Shown: positions 33,965-46,036, counted from the first letter of the stretch. The stretch: 64,000 nt of DNA from Collybia mongolica (GCA_013420905.1 JAAXNY010000006.1:310001-374000); one strand, 5' to 3'. Translations and numbers: made by a program. The notes: generated by a model not told the origin, from the letters alone.

Positions 33965-36900
33965 AAAACGTGAGGGGATTGCTAGGTCAAACATAACTGA
34001 CAAACGCCGTACAAGAATAATAGGTTAGGGGTCGTGGAGAAAGGGGGAAACACTTCCATATTAGAGTAGATCTCAGGAAATCTTTAAGAAGTAGAACCCA
34101 TTGGTATTATTGTGTAGCTTCTGTTAGACTTTGTTTTTAGCACCACTCACACTGGAATTAATGTTGTGGCTGGATCCTTTCAGTTCTGGGTTTGAGTACT
34201 ACGAGGATTCGGGTGCAAACAAGGTGCAAAGCAAGAGCAATGAAATTTGATTGTAAACCTGTCACGGTATTTGCCACATCTGGTTGTTTGGTCAGAGCAA
34301 CAAGACCATCTTTCACTTTTGAACTTTCACATTCAAGGTAAGAAAAAAACAGTAACAAGGTTGGTGGCAGGGGGAAGTCATTTACCAATGCATTCTAGGA
34401 TCACATCTGGACTTGGGTCTGCCGTACTTGCGGCCGCTAACTAATGCTAGTCCTGTGAGGGTGAAATTTTCGTGGAAAAGGACTCACCAAACTCATGATC
34501 CGGCTGGAAAGGGTCCTCTTCACTCAGGATTTTCCTTATTCGCCCCAAAATAGTGCCAGATACATTGAGCTCGGGCTTGACACGGACATTTTCCATAAAC
34601 AAGACCAACTTGGCACTTGAAAGCGCTAGCACATGTGTCATATGTGTTCACCTTGAGGTAAAACGAACACAGTACAGCTCACAACTGGCCCAAAATGGGT
34701 CCTACCACATGCTCATCAACAACCCCCCCACCTGTTCTGTTCCTGTGTTTGCCATTCTTGTCCCTCGGCTGATGGGACTCATGCTACATAGCAACAGTAC
34801 CCGGTCTAAGCGGCTAATGAATTGGTCTTGGATTAATGCATGTTCTGTGCTCCTAGTGCGTCTATTCCTTGTCTTGCCTCAATGCAGCCCAACCTTATAC
34901 AGTGCCATAATGATCTTTTGGGAAGGTGAGTCCAAAGTTGTAATCAGAATCATACGGCATTGCATTGTTATATCATATTGCCCATTTTCATGGGAGTAAT
35001 GTGATGTATGGCTTGCCGACGTGTTTGTTGGTCGTGTTTCTGGAAGTGCCGCTGTCTATGGTGGGATGGCAGCCCTGGTGATGGTTTGCAGTTCCGAACC
35101 CCAAACAATCAATCATGTTCTCGATCTGAAGGAAATGCGAATGTGGATAATACAAAGAGGGTACAGTGCTGCTCGGCGGGGCGGTAATATCCCCAATGCA
35201 CCCCAGGATGTTCTGCCAAGATTTTTCTCAAAAAAGATGCCAGGACCCCCAACAGTGGGCTTATGGGCAGCCAGGTTTCCTCCCTTGGTTATTCAGAGGC
35301 CCGAGAGGATGCGTTCATGGCGCGGGCAGCCATATTTGCTTGCCAGGCCGAATCTGTTGGTAGTGTCCCGAAAGCTTTCCAGTCAAAATCCAGTCGTCAA
35401 GGATGACGGTCATGTTTGGACCGGGGACGCCGAGCACGGATCGAAAATATGGCATTTAAGTCGTGAGTATTGATATTATGAACTGTCAACCCCCGGCCGT
35501 CGAGTTGTGAGTCGTGATCCGTAGGGCTGCAGTTGAGCGCATCAACGTAATAGCTGCTGACTTTGTTTTATGTGGTGTAGGGTGGATACGATGTGCTACT
35601 GCCGGCGTGGTAGAACAAAAAAGCATCTCCTCCGAACTGTCAAGATGGGTGTGGGGAGCGTCTATCATCTGCTCTCGCATTACATTCAGGACCAAACAGG
35701 CTCTGCCATCCGCTATTTCAGGCACCTTTATAATGCATTTATAGGTTTTTTTTGCCATTCACATAACTAGAGCGGGAAGTGAGAGCGTTGTTATCGTTGC
35801 TGACGATCAGTACCCAGGTGCGATGAGGCTTATAATTGTTGGTCAATTTGGCATTTCGTCGAAAAAATGTGTCAGTGAACAACGAAGAATCATGCAAGAG
35901 GCGTCGACTTCTTGCTACAGATGATCCAGTAAAAAACTGAACGATCTATTGGATATTTTCCCTCGGACAACTTGGCAGCACAATTGGCCCATTCATCATG
36001 TCGGTCCCAATAACAATGGCGGAAGGCTATCATGATGTCGCCCGAGCAGTCGGCGTGTCTGCAGTGCCTCTGAATCTAACGCACACTTACATGCCCCACA
36101 AGCCCTCCGAAAGTTCGCCAGAATTTTACTACACCATATTTGCTACTCTGGATGCCTTCCTACGGTGCCGGTGATGACCCATTTCCAACCACAATGCATT
36201 GCCCCTGGCACCCCAAACGACGATAACTAGTGGGTGAAGTTTGTTGGTCAAATGTAACATCGTTACGCTACGGAGAAACATCAAAAGAAGTAATAACTGA
36301 CCTCCCGAGACACATAAACCCCAAGGGTGTTGATGCACTAGTGCTGTACTTCCCATCGTATGGCAGCTGCACGACCTGGAATATATTGTTCTTGGCCATG
36401 CCGGAAGCTCCTCCCAGTATGTATCAGGCTAGTATTCTTCGATCATCGCGATCCCGAGTCGGCGTTGCACTTTGAGCTAACATATTTATATATGTATGCT
36501 AAGGTACGGGCCTCCGAATAATCCTCACTCACATGATCTTTAGGTACCATGTCGCTACACTGAAATCCTTGGGCACCTTGTGCACACCTACCAACGGTCG
36601 CGAATCGCTAGTACTACGAGTCAATCTTAGTAAACATGCGTTTGTTTTTAGATCACACCACCAGCATCATTTTCTACTTCCCGACCCACATGTGCATCCC
36701 CAGCTGCGCTGATGCGTGCACCGTCCGAACAGTGAAGTGTCTCTTCCCATCTTTCTTGCTATGGCGCCCACACGGGGGGGGAGTTACAGCAATGGCAACG
36801 TGTGCAGAAGGTCCCTCGGCGCGTGGTTTCATTTGGCTTTTCCCGCTCGGGTAATGAGATATTGTTTGATTATGCCCTAGTAACTTGCTGTAACATTGTT
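33965..36900. other. Repeat-unit spacer between copies B and C
   Basis: No intact gene. The left part (33965-34730) matches 40747-41440; the rest matches the spacer before copy A. Part of 34250-34700 resembles the degenerate PH-CRIB-like stretch before copy E. Confidence 0.5.
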
Positions 36901-36913
36901 CGGTGGGTGATTG

Positions 36914-36958
36914 AGCTACGTCGGTGACCTGAGGCCTCGATCTGGTGCCCTTATAAGC
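36914..36958 (+). promoter_or_regulatory. Conserved promoter block of copy C
   Basis: Block with GTCGGTGACCTGAGGC, TCTGGTGCC and TTATAAG at 36951-36957, about 110 bp before the start. Nearly identical to copy A. Confidence 0.6.
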
Positions 36959-37066
36959 CTCGAGTTGTTCTGTGATTCTGGTCATCTTGTCATCCGATTC
37001 AATATTTCTTCAGGCCTTGTACTTCCTCCACTCCACTAGCTGTCACCTCCCGAAACATTTCACGTA

Positions 37067-37835
37067 ATGCTATTCTTCGCGTCTGCACTCCTTGCTCTTT
37101 CGTCGCTCGTTTCTGTTCGTGCGCTTACTGGTGAAGGTAATTGATCCCCCTTGCGTTCCTTGGTGCAGGACCCGAACTCAACATAACTCACTGTCCAGTC
37201 ACGTTCTATACGCCTGGTACGCCCCATCGAACACCCGCTAAGACGGAGCACTGACTGTCTCGTGGGAAGGCCTGGGTGCATGTGGATTATCTAACACAGA
37301 GAACGACTTTGTCGCTGCTATCTCTCACCTCACTTTCGACACATTCCCGTACGTTCTCATAAGTTTTTGAGATCGGTTGTTGCCACTGAATACCTACTTT
37401 ATGCCTAGTGGGGCGACGCCCAACCCAAACCTGTGAATATTATCCTGCTAGGCGATTATTCTAACTCACAGTTTGCGTTTAAACCAGGAACCCCATCTGT
37501 GGAAAAAACCTGAGAGCAACCTGTAAGTTGATTAAGCCCAAGATCGTTGATGTACTCAGTGGTTAATGTTACCCTCCAAAGACCAAGGAAAGTCCGTTGT
37601 AGTCAAGGTTGTCGACAAATGTCCAGGCTGTGGGGGTGCCAACGATATTGACATGTCGCCCATCGCGTTCCGCGTTCTTGCACCCGAGGCAGCAGGGCGG
37701 CTGTTTGGCGTTGAGTGGGATTGGACCGACAGTACCCCCGGCCCCGCTCGGAAGCGTGAGGAAGGCGCTACGTCGAGAGGTATTAATAATATACATAGAA
37801 TGGTCCGTGTTCGTAATGCCCCTCAAGTGGCCTAG
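37067..37835 (+). CDS. Raf-like secreted DPBB protein, copy C
   Basis: Closest relative of copy A, with the same exon plan, AAG acceptors and four cysteines. The signal peptide is MLFFASALLALSSLVSVRA. The barrel core includes LGACG, GATPNPN, NPICG, VVDKCPGCGG, DIDMSPIAFRVLAPEAAG and GVEWDWTDS. It also carries the extended basic tail after APGPA (RKREEGATSRG), ending at 37835. I see no disabling change. Differences from copy A are few in coding exons and more frequent in flanks, consistent with a recent segmental duplication. Confidence 0.85.
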
Positions 37836-39860
37836 AGCTAGTAGGAGGGAAAGCTGTAGTGAATATGTGGAAAGCCGTTCTATAGAGTAGATTTTTGAGA
37901 AATAGAAACTCTATCATTAGTATTACTGAGACCTCGCCAAAAATGAGTATGGGCGGGCTATATAGCTGCGCACAGAAAAATACAACGGGAAAGGTTACCG
38001 CCTTATCCAGAAGAGTGATGAGTAGGGCCAGTATGCCTGCAAATGGTTAGACACGATTTCCTCTAAGGCAGTTTCACCACATCCACATGCCGTTATCCTG
38101 ATTTCAATGTCGTCCCTGCTGAGATTGATGCTGTTTCCGAGCCATATTAGTTTCGAGTTCGAAGTATGAGGAATCTATTAGTCAAGAGCGAGACTCGGAC
38201 TTGTAGTAAGTATTTGTTGTAATCACGTCTCAATTGGGTACATCTGGGCAGAACAAAATTATAGAAATCCAGAATGTCGGTGATATCCCTCACTTTCGGC
38301 CCTCGAATAAGTCAATGGTTAGTGGGAGGTCAGCTTCACTAATGCATACATCAGCCACATTCGAGCTCGAACTTGTTGTGCTTACAAATGTTAACCAGAG
38401 CTGATCCTGTGGTGGTCAGGTAACCACGAAGAATATCGTGGAACGGATGGAACCAAAGTATTGTCCGGATTTCATTCAAGTGGCCGGACAGCGCATTCTC
38501 CATCGAACGTATACCCTGCGTTGTAATGCCCTATACCTGTTATTCTTATCCCCTCGCAACAATGGAGAATGGCTGTACAGTTTATCACTGTCGATGCTAG
38601 GCCTAGTGCGCGTGTTGTTGACACTTACCCCTGTCCGTCATTTTTGCGTTCTCTATCCTCCTTGGATTGATAGAATGCGCACCATATGGCGAGAACCATC
38701 GGCCCAAACATGGGATGATTAGATTTGGGCTAACGCATGTTCTATGCTACCGGGGCGTCAATTCTTTTCTTGTACCAACACAGTGTCGTAATCATTTTCT
38801 AGGCAGGTACCAATCCGTGGTCGGGCCGAAACCTTAACATCGTATGTATTTTCGACAAATCATCTGTCCACCCACCACCTTCGAGTCTTGACATGTCCGG
38901 GATTGGGTTGACAGCGAGCCTAACCCATCTGTGAGTCGTCGCAACGCGTTTTCGGGCTGTCTGGTGCTTGAGTTACAAAGCCCGAATACAATGTCACTAC
39001 GGAGAAACATGTTAGGAGAAGAATTTAAAATTCTTCCCGATACATGGACACAAACCCAAGGAGATTGGTGCATTGGTACTGCTAGTACTATATTTCTCAT
39101 CGAAGGGCAACCACACAACCCGTCACAACAGAGCACTGACCCATGTATACTCTGGACTATTAGCTTTTTTTATGGGTCGGGTTTACCGGGAGCTGATAAA
39201 ACAATAAGATATCGTTGCCGGCTCCCGCCGGTTGCACGCCTAAGATTTCGGCGAGTTAGCCAAATCACTGGGGGTCGAGTTGTTGTACCTTGTCAAACGC
39301 ACACCTCCAAGCATGATGAATGAAAGGGACTTGAAACTGAGGTCTGGAAGTGCTTTTCGTGACCTCTTAGAAAGTTCCTAGATTCCGGGTGCTTCAAGCT
39401 AGTAGTATCTTTCATCGCAGTGATTGGGCGCACCCTGGGTGACCATATGCATATGTGGGTTTGCTCGAGCGAGGCGCCTTGTTTTCAGATGTTCGACGGC
39501 GACTCTGAATAATATACACTGACATAATACCTATGCATTAGGTCGCCATGCTGTGTTTTTGGCCACCTCATGCATACCTACAACCAGCATAAATTCCTAG
39601 TATGAGTGTATTTTGGTAAATAAGTGCTTTGTTTATCAGAACATACAAGCCGGAATCGTGGGTTCTCGACCCATTTGACCATGCCCAGATGAGTTGATGC
39701 GAGCCCTCCGAACGGCGATGCATTTCTTGCCATCTTGCTTGCGGTGGCGCTCACACAGGAGGATTACAGCAACGGCAACGCGTGCGCGAGGCTCTCGGCG
39801 CGTGGTGGCATCTGGCTTTCCCCGCCCCGGTTGATATTTGATTATATCCTGGTAACGAAA
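37836..39860. other. Repeat-unit spacer between copies C and D
   Basis: No convincing gene. An open frame at 38438-38722 has stops in its duplicate at 32240-32540, arguing against coding function. About 39362-39855 is absent from the corresponding spacer before copy B. Confidence 0.5.
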
Positions 39861-39881
39861 CACGATCTGGCGTGCGGTTAA

Positions 39882-39925
39882 GCTACCTCGATGACCTAAT
39901 GCATCGACCAGGTGCCTATATAAAC
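39882..39925 (+). promoter_or_regulatory. Conserved promoter block of copy D
   Basis: CTACCTCGATGACCTAATGC, then GACCAGGTGCC and TATATAAA at 39917-39924, about 120 bp before the start. Confidence 0.6.
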
Positions 39926-40044
39926 TTCGCAATATGCTAGGTATCTGGTCAGTTTGCCATCCGATTCAATATTCTCTCGATAGATTGAGACCTCGTACTT
40001 CCTTCACAAAACACAAGCTATCATCTCCCAGAACACTTTACGCA

Positions 40045-40746
40045 ATGTTGTTTTTCGCGTCCGCGCTCCTTGCTCTCTCGTCGCTAGCCTCTGTCCATGC
40101 GTTCACTGGTGACGGTAATTAATTCTCCTTGAACCCCTCCAGACAGGAATCAAACTGACCACAACACATTTTCTAGCCACATTTTATGCTCCTGGTATGT
40201 GCCATAGAGCCCTCTGGATCAATCTAAGACGGCGCACTGATTGTATCTCGTATACAGGCCTTGGCGCATGCGGGTTTTTCAACACAGAGAACGAGTATGT
40301 CGTTGCCATGGCTCACTTCACTTTCGACACATTCCCGTACGTTTTTTCTGAATTTGTGGTAGGATTGATTGCAACCACTCATTGCTTGCATTATAATCAG
40401 TGGAGTAACCACTAACCCAAACCTGTGAATAATTTTCGTTAGGTGATTGTTATCGATAACTCATCCTTATACATTTGAACTAGGAACCCGATCTGTGGAA
40501 GGAACCTGAAAGCTACATGTAAGTCAATCAAATCCTGGATCGTTGATGTTCAAAAAGCTGATGTTACCCACCGAAGACCAAGGAAAATCCGTTGTAGTAA
40601 GGGTTGTTGACAGATGCGCAGGCTGCGCGGGTGCCAGCGATATCGACTTGTCTCCCATCGCATTCCGCGTCCTCGCACCCGAGTCCGTAGGGCGGTTGTT
40701 CGGCGTCCAGTGGGATTGGACCAACAGCGCTCCCGGCCCAGCTTAA
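40045..40746 (+). CDS. Raf-like secreted DPBB protein, copy D
   Basis: Six-exon gene, about 131 residues, ending at APGPA without the tail seen in A and C. The signal peptide MLFFASALLALSSLASVHA is followed by FTGD/ATFYAPG, LGACGFFNTENEYVVAMAHF, TFDTFPGVTTNPN, NPICGRNLKAT, YQGKSVVVRVVDRCAGCAG, DIDLSPIAFRVLA and SVGRLFGVQWDWTNS. All four cysteines are kept. It is the intact sister of copy B. A secreted double-psi beta-barrel protein is the family expectation; no catalytic activity can be read from sequence alone. Confidence 0.85.
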
Positions 40747-41340
40747 GGAACGCGAAGAAATTGCTAGGCCAAAGATTAATGAAAGTGCGGCCAAAGAACA
40801 ACGGGACAGAAGGGGGGGAAACGCCGTTCCATATTAGAGTAGATTTCAGGAAATCTTTAGAAGTAGAACCCATTAGGTATTATTGTGTAGCTTCCTTTAG
40901 ACTTTGTTTTTAGCGCCACTCATGCTGGAATTAATGTTGTGGTTAAATCGTTTCAGTTCTGGGTTCGGTGTACCATGAGAAGTCGGGTGCAAGGTAAGCA
41001 CAAGCATGAAGCAATTTGACTAAAAAATGTTACGGTATTTGCCGTGATTGCATGAGATACATCCTGTTGCACAACAAGGTCACCTTTCACTTTTACATTC
41101 AAGATGGAAACAATGACAAGGTTGGTGGCGGGGGCAGGTCATTTACTAATGAAAACCACAACCAAAACTGTGCTCGCCTCTTGTGTTATGATGTTCAGAT
41201 AACATCCTCTTCGCTCAGGGATTCCCTTCTTCACCCCAAATCAGTGCCAGATACGTTGAGCTCGGACTTGACACGACGTTTCCCGTAGACAGGACCAAGG
41301 CATTTGAAGGCGCTAGCAGACTGTAACACATGTTCACCTT
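40747..41340. other. Spacer after copy D
   Basis: No gene seen. Matches the flank after copy B (33965-34650). Confidence 0.5.
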
Positions 41341-41720
41341 GAGATACAACGAACACGGTCCAGTTCACCAATGGGCCCATTCTGCCAAAATGATGGTTCA
41401 TTCGCTGTCTGGGGATGGTTCCAGCCGTGTGCGCATTCATAATCTACAAATGAAGGTCCGCCCTCGTTGCAAGCTAACGGTAAAATCCCTGGAATAGCCA
41501 AATATCTTCCCAGAATCTAGAGCTCCAAAGTAGGCACTCTCACCAAGTTGACTTAATTGTCAAGCTCGAGCCGACGCGAAGTCAGTTCCTGCACATGAAG
41601 ACCCATGATAGGAGGTGATATTCTTCTCACAGCAGAACAAGGAATTGGCCCGCAAGTGGTTGGATGCGGTCAACACTGCGGATCGGCAAGCACTGAAAAA
41701 ACTTCTGGCTCGGGACAGCA
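41340..41720 (+). pseudogene. Relic of the PH-CRIB gene
   Basis: A degenerate copy of the second PH domain region of the gene at 26825-28138. The stretch near 41440-41470 (ATCTACAAATGAAGGTCCGC) matches the end of its exon 2 and donor. The stretch at 41600-41670 gives ETHDRR, a stop, then NKELARKWLDAVNT, against ETHDGRRYLL...EEQARKWREAIHT in the intact gene. Frame breaks and stops exclude function. Its 3' flank also resembles that of the parent gene, so the duplicated unit began inside it. Confidence 0.7.
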
Positions 41721-42660
41721 TCGCTCTCTTTACAATATCAGAAATTCCATGGACACCTGCCGAATTCTCCGTACGCCGTGGCCTCTGCTATCCAAACGAG
41801 AACTGTACTACTACCAAATTTTCCATGGTACTACCCATATATCCCTTTACATTTTCTCATGATTCATTTCTAGGCGTTTCATGTATCTTTGGCACTGCAC
41901 AATACGGACCATAATTCCATCTCCAAGTGAGTCCTGCCCCGATGTCTTTCGAAATTTACGTAGACCACAATGTGGTTCTAGCGTTCCCGTGGTAGATGGA
42001 CCTAATGTGCATGTTATTAACCAAATTTTACCTTTACCCCCGTACCTCGTGTTCTCTCATTCTTGGCCAAGGGACGTTCCCGGCCTTTGTGGCGAAGGTA
42101 GTGGGACTAAGGAGCAGATAATTTTAGACTGGTGTGTGATTTAGTTTTTTTTTTCGTTTTTCGTTTCTGGTACGTCGATTCACCTAGAACGGATGCACCA
42201 TCCTACTAGCATCGCAAATAGCAGAATCCGAACTTGCGACCAAAATTATACACTATATCTACAGCAAAAATCACCTAGCGATAATATCGAGAATTTGCCC
42301 ATCACCTCTTTAGCCTTCTGAGTCTGCCTGTTTTGGATGGGGCCAATAGCGAAACCAACCTACCCTCGAGCCGTTACAACGTTACTTCCGGATTTGTGGC
42401 CCGAGTGCAACATCGCACCAGTGGTTTTTCTCCCAAACTCGAATTAACCCAGGGGAGTCGATATACTGTAACTTCCCGTCGAGGACGTAGTTGTGCGACA
42501 AAATCACGCTAGAACGCTGATGGATGATAGAACGTTGTTGCCGTGGTAGAGGATCCGACTAAGTAATCCGGCGCGTAGTCGGACGTTTGGTTTTTCCTTC
42601 ACTGGCAAGTATACTTGGTTGGTTATGTCCTAGTAACTTATCGGAACGCGGGACGATAGA
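41720..42660. other. Spacer before copy E
   Basis: No gene seen. 41720-42130 resembles 28220-28740 (3' flank of the PH-CRIB gene and start of the first unit). The rest is unique or too diverged to align by eye. Confidence 0.45.
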
Positions 42661-42661
42661 G

Positions 42662-42706
42662 TACCTCGGTGACATAAGGCGCCAACCTGTTGCCTATATA
42701 AACCTT
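42662..42706 (+). promoter_or_regulatory. Conserved promoter block of copy E
   Basis: GTACCTCGGTGACATAAGGC, then AACCTGTTGCC and TATATAAA at 42697-42704, about 100 bp before the start. This is the most diverged of the five blocks, yet the order and spacing are kept. Confidence 0.6.
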
Positions 42707-42801
42707 GCATTATGTTGGGTTTCTGGTCAGTTTGCTATCGATTCGATACTGCTCTCTCAAGACACCAACATTAGCTTTTGTTATCAAGAATATCTCACAC
42801 A

Positions 42802-43557
42802 ATGCTCTTCTTTGCGTCGGCTATCCTTGCTCTCTCGTCGCTCGGCTCTGTTCGTGCGTTTACTGGTGAAGGTAATTAGTTCCTCTTGAGCCCTCCGCGG
42901 ACAGAACTCGAACTCACTACAAATTACCGTCTAGTCACGTTCTACACTCCTGGTGCGTCCCAACGAAACGAAACTCCCCGGTCTGTATGAGACCGCACAC
43001 TCATTGCGTTTCGCAAACAGGCCTCGGCGCATGTGGACAGTTTCATACGGAAAATGACTACATTGCTGCCATCTCTTATCTCACTTTCGACACGTTCCCG
43101 TACGTACATATGTTTGTTTTCTTCAGACCGATTACTGCCGCTGAATGCCTCCATCATGATCAGTGGGGCGACTCCCAACCCAAACACGTGATTATTCTCC
43201 CGACAGGCCGTTGTTGTCATTTTACTGATCTTTTCCTGTTTGAACCAGGAACCCCATCTGTGGAAGGAACCTGAAAGCTACTTGTAAGCCAATCAAATCC
43301 CGGATCATTGATGTCCCAAAACGCTAACATTATCCATCGAAGTCGAAGGAAAATCCGTTGTAGTGAAGGTTGTTGACAGATGTGCAGGCTGCAAGGGTGT
43401 AAGCGATGTCGACATGTCACCCATCGCATTCCGCGCTCTCGCACCCCCTGAACGAGGTCGGCTCCCTGGGGTTCAGTGGGATTGGACCGACAGCGCCCCC
43501 GGTCCCGCGCTTCTTGAAGAAATTGACGGATTAAATGTCGACGCGCACGTGGTTTAG
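42802..43557 (+). CDS. Raf-like secreted DPBB protein, copy E
   Basis: Most diverged member. The signal peptide is MLFFASAILALSSLGSVRA. The barrel has VTFYTPG, LGACGQFHTENDYIAAISYL, TFDTFPGATPNPN, NPICGRNLKAT, FEGKSVVVKVVDRCAGCKG, DVDMSPIAFRALAPPERG and GVQWDWTDSAPGPA. The tail is a different short acidic extension (LLEEIDGLNVDAHVV). Intron positions equal those of the other copies, including the AAG acceptor before the FEGK exon. Four cysteines are conserved and I see no lesion. It converges with the S10 gene at 43939. Confidence 0.85.
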
Positions 43558-43938
43558 AAGCAGAAAGGAAAGTAAGATCGGAAAGTAAGAAAGAGAGATG
43601 GAGAAAGGGTGAAATATCATTCGAGAGAAAAAAAATTCCGGCTATCCTATGCGTTCTTTTGTACAGTTAGAAACTGCGGCCTGTATGCCCTGCTGTAGAG
43701 TCTGAATCTATTTAGCCAGCGTGCTTGTCAAGTAAAGTTTTGCATCCTTGTCACGGTTCAACTTCGAGCATAGTGGACTTGGTATACCCCGCTTGGGTTG
43801 TGATGATTTCTTGGGAAATGGAAGTTCGTAACATGTACCTGTGTGTCCAGTTTGGCTAAAGAACACTGATTTGAATCAATCCGTATGAATCCCTGTGCCA
43901 AATCAGTATATTTTGAATTAGATATGATGAGATCGGGT
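43558..43938. other. Intergenic between convergent genes
   Basis: 3' flanks of Raf-like copy E and S10 copy 2. No gene seen. Confidence 0.5.
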
Positions 43939-46036
43939 TCAAAGCTTGCTCCTCGACAACCATCGATTCACTAATTCCAAAGATTCTTTCGGCTTATCGT
44001 AAGGGACCTATGGATGATTCATGACAAACCATTAGCTCGATGTAATCTCGATAACTTACCATATGGCCTGCTCCTTCAATAGTCGCAAAGGTTAAGCCCT
44101 TTGCGCTCCTTACTTTACCAACACGTTTCCCGTCAACCTTCCAATCCTCCAGCGCCTGCGCACGAAATTCTTTTTGGCCATGCCACTCTAAGGCCAATGT
44201 CCAACGCTCATTTCCTACCCAGTTGCAGATCCAGTCGTATGTTCCGACGTAGATGAGAGCTTTGACGCCGCGATCAAGCAGAGCAGCGACATGGTAATGG
44301 CTGGAATGATACTCGTCCAGTGCAAGAGTGAATGCTGACGAAACCTCGTTTGAGCAGGTTGAAAAGTTAGTTGTGATTGAGGGGTCTACTCCTAGGAGAG
44401 TGTGAACGTCAGGACGGCTGAGGTATGCCGAAATGTGTCTGGTAGACGACGTATCAGTAACTAAACCGGTGAGAGCTAGATGGGATGACGCTTGCTTGGT
44501 AACAGGATAACAGAGTGAAACTTGAAGTTCTCCAGTACAGTCTTTGCTTATATCATAAGGGTTCAAACCTGGAAAAAGGTCAACGAAATCGCAGAACGTA
44601 AAGGAAGCCCAAACCTGTAGCCGCGAACGGCTGGCCGAGCTCAGAATAACAGAAATTCATCGCAGCACCACAATTGATACTGTCAAATTGTTCAATGCAT
44701 GACTCTGTCATCCATTTTTTGCAGCGGGGCAACTGTGAAGAAAAGATATCGATCTTCGTGCATCTCAGACGAATATTGTACTTACCGCTTGCTTAATTAA
44801 AACACAGGACCTTGATCATTATTTCGTCAGGCAAATTACAATTCTACCAATATTATGGACTCACGCGATATCCACCACGGGTGGGACAGACGCAGGGGTA
44901 CACTGCATATCAAAGTATGAGGGCACCATTGTGGCGATGTCTGTGTATCCATTACCTACAGGCCTCGAACTATATCAGGCTCTCTCAGAAGAAAGCCAGG
45001 AGCACGAACCGATCATGATAGATACAAGATTGATGGGTACCATCCCCGCTTCTACCAATTTCGCATTCTGATCATAAACTTCGGATGCGAACAGTGGTAT
45101 ATACCGCCCCTAAGTCATGGTAAAATTACTCAGGTTACGTCAAGTTACCCCAGGACGCTCGAATTGACCCACCCCGTATGACTCACCCGCCATGTGGAAT
45201 GGGCGACCTGAGAATTGCTTGAAATGCGCGAAGAAGATGGCCACGAAAGCCGCGGCGTCTTTGGCGGCTTCCTCGCTAGTTCCCTATGCGAACACATAAG
45301 AAATTTAGGATCAATCGGATCATGTCCACTCACCACGACTTCACCATATTCTGCATACGAGAAGCCGACGCCGACAGGCTGGTCGATGAAGAATATATTT
45401 GCATTGGAATTCCATGATTCCGGATGGTATTTCGTTCCATTAGCATCTGATATCCTACAAGGACCTGCATTGGTGGTGAGAACGTTGAATATGTTCTGAA
45501 CAAGGCAAACTGTACCAAGTTCCATGAAAAGGCCAAGCGAAGAGGAACATCCGGGGCCTGCCCCGGAGTAATTATAAGTCTACTGAACAGTGCTGGTCAC
45601 GTCGAGGCACACCTCCGTTTGTCCAGAATATAACGTCGTCCTTGGCGGGATTATTCCTACTCTCAAAGAAGTAAAAGAACAAGTGACGCGCTTGGATATC
45701 AATGTATCCTGTGTATGATCTATTTTGTTATCGATAAAGTTTGATATGGACTGCAAGTGGATGAACTAACCCGACGGTTCCATCACAGAAAGTCGATTTC
45801 TTAATCCGTACATTGTAATGAGGAAATAAGGGGTGTTTCATGTGGGAAAATTCGTTCTCTGAGAGTGAAGAAATGTCTCCAAGGCGAGTAACGTGGTTCG
45901 CTTGTTCGCTCGAATCTGTAACATTCGCATGAGTGCTGGAAAGATGATTCGCATTGGAGAGTCGCCCCTGGGAAGCATGGACGCTTCCAACAGCGAAGAT
46001 TATCGCCAATATTTGAAAAATCCGTGGCTGGACCAT
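43939..46036 (-). CDS. Secreted serine carboxypeptidase (S10), copy 2
   Basis: Multi-exon minus-strand paralogue of the gene at 11232-13253. The signal peptide is [21 protein letters not shown]. Then come [66 protein letters not shown], the nucleophile in [26 protein letters not shown], the Asp region [17 protein letters not shown] and the His region GAGHMV. The last exon gives [17 protein letters not shown] and a stop at 43939. Exon order and intron positions follow copy 1. One donor reads GTTCGT (after MIG), unusual but acceptable. The triad is intact, so an active vacuolar or secreted carboxypeptidase is expected. It is divergent from the F-box gene at 46428. Confidence 0.88.

Larger units (their letters stand above)
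28600..43560 (+). repeat. Tandem array of five diverged Raf-like gene units
   Basis: Five related genes start at 30894, 33331, 37067, 40045 and 42802, all on the plus strand. Their flanks are also repeated. The segment about 28620-34150 (genes A and B) matches about 34730-40900 (genes C and D) in order, with A most like C and B most like D. The A-to-C spacing is 6173 bp and B-to-D is 6714 bp. The fifth unit (about 41340-43560) has shorter matching flanks. The repeats are visible as shared words, for example around 28620, 34730 and 42000. This is direct tandem duplication of a two-gene segment on top of older single-gene duplications. Confidence 0.85.

Noticed and set aside
34553..34999. Open frame of 148 codons in the spacer before copy C
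   Set aside because: The homologous DNA at 28620-28830 and near 42000 does not keep the frame; it is repeat-unit sequence.
38438..38722. Open frame of 94 codons in the spacer before copy D
   Set aside because: Its duplicate at 32240-32540 has stop codons in the same frame, so it is not under coding constraint.
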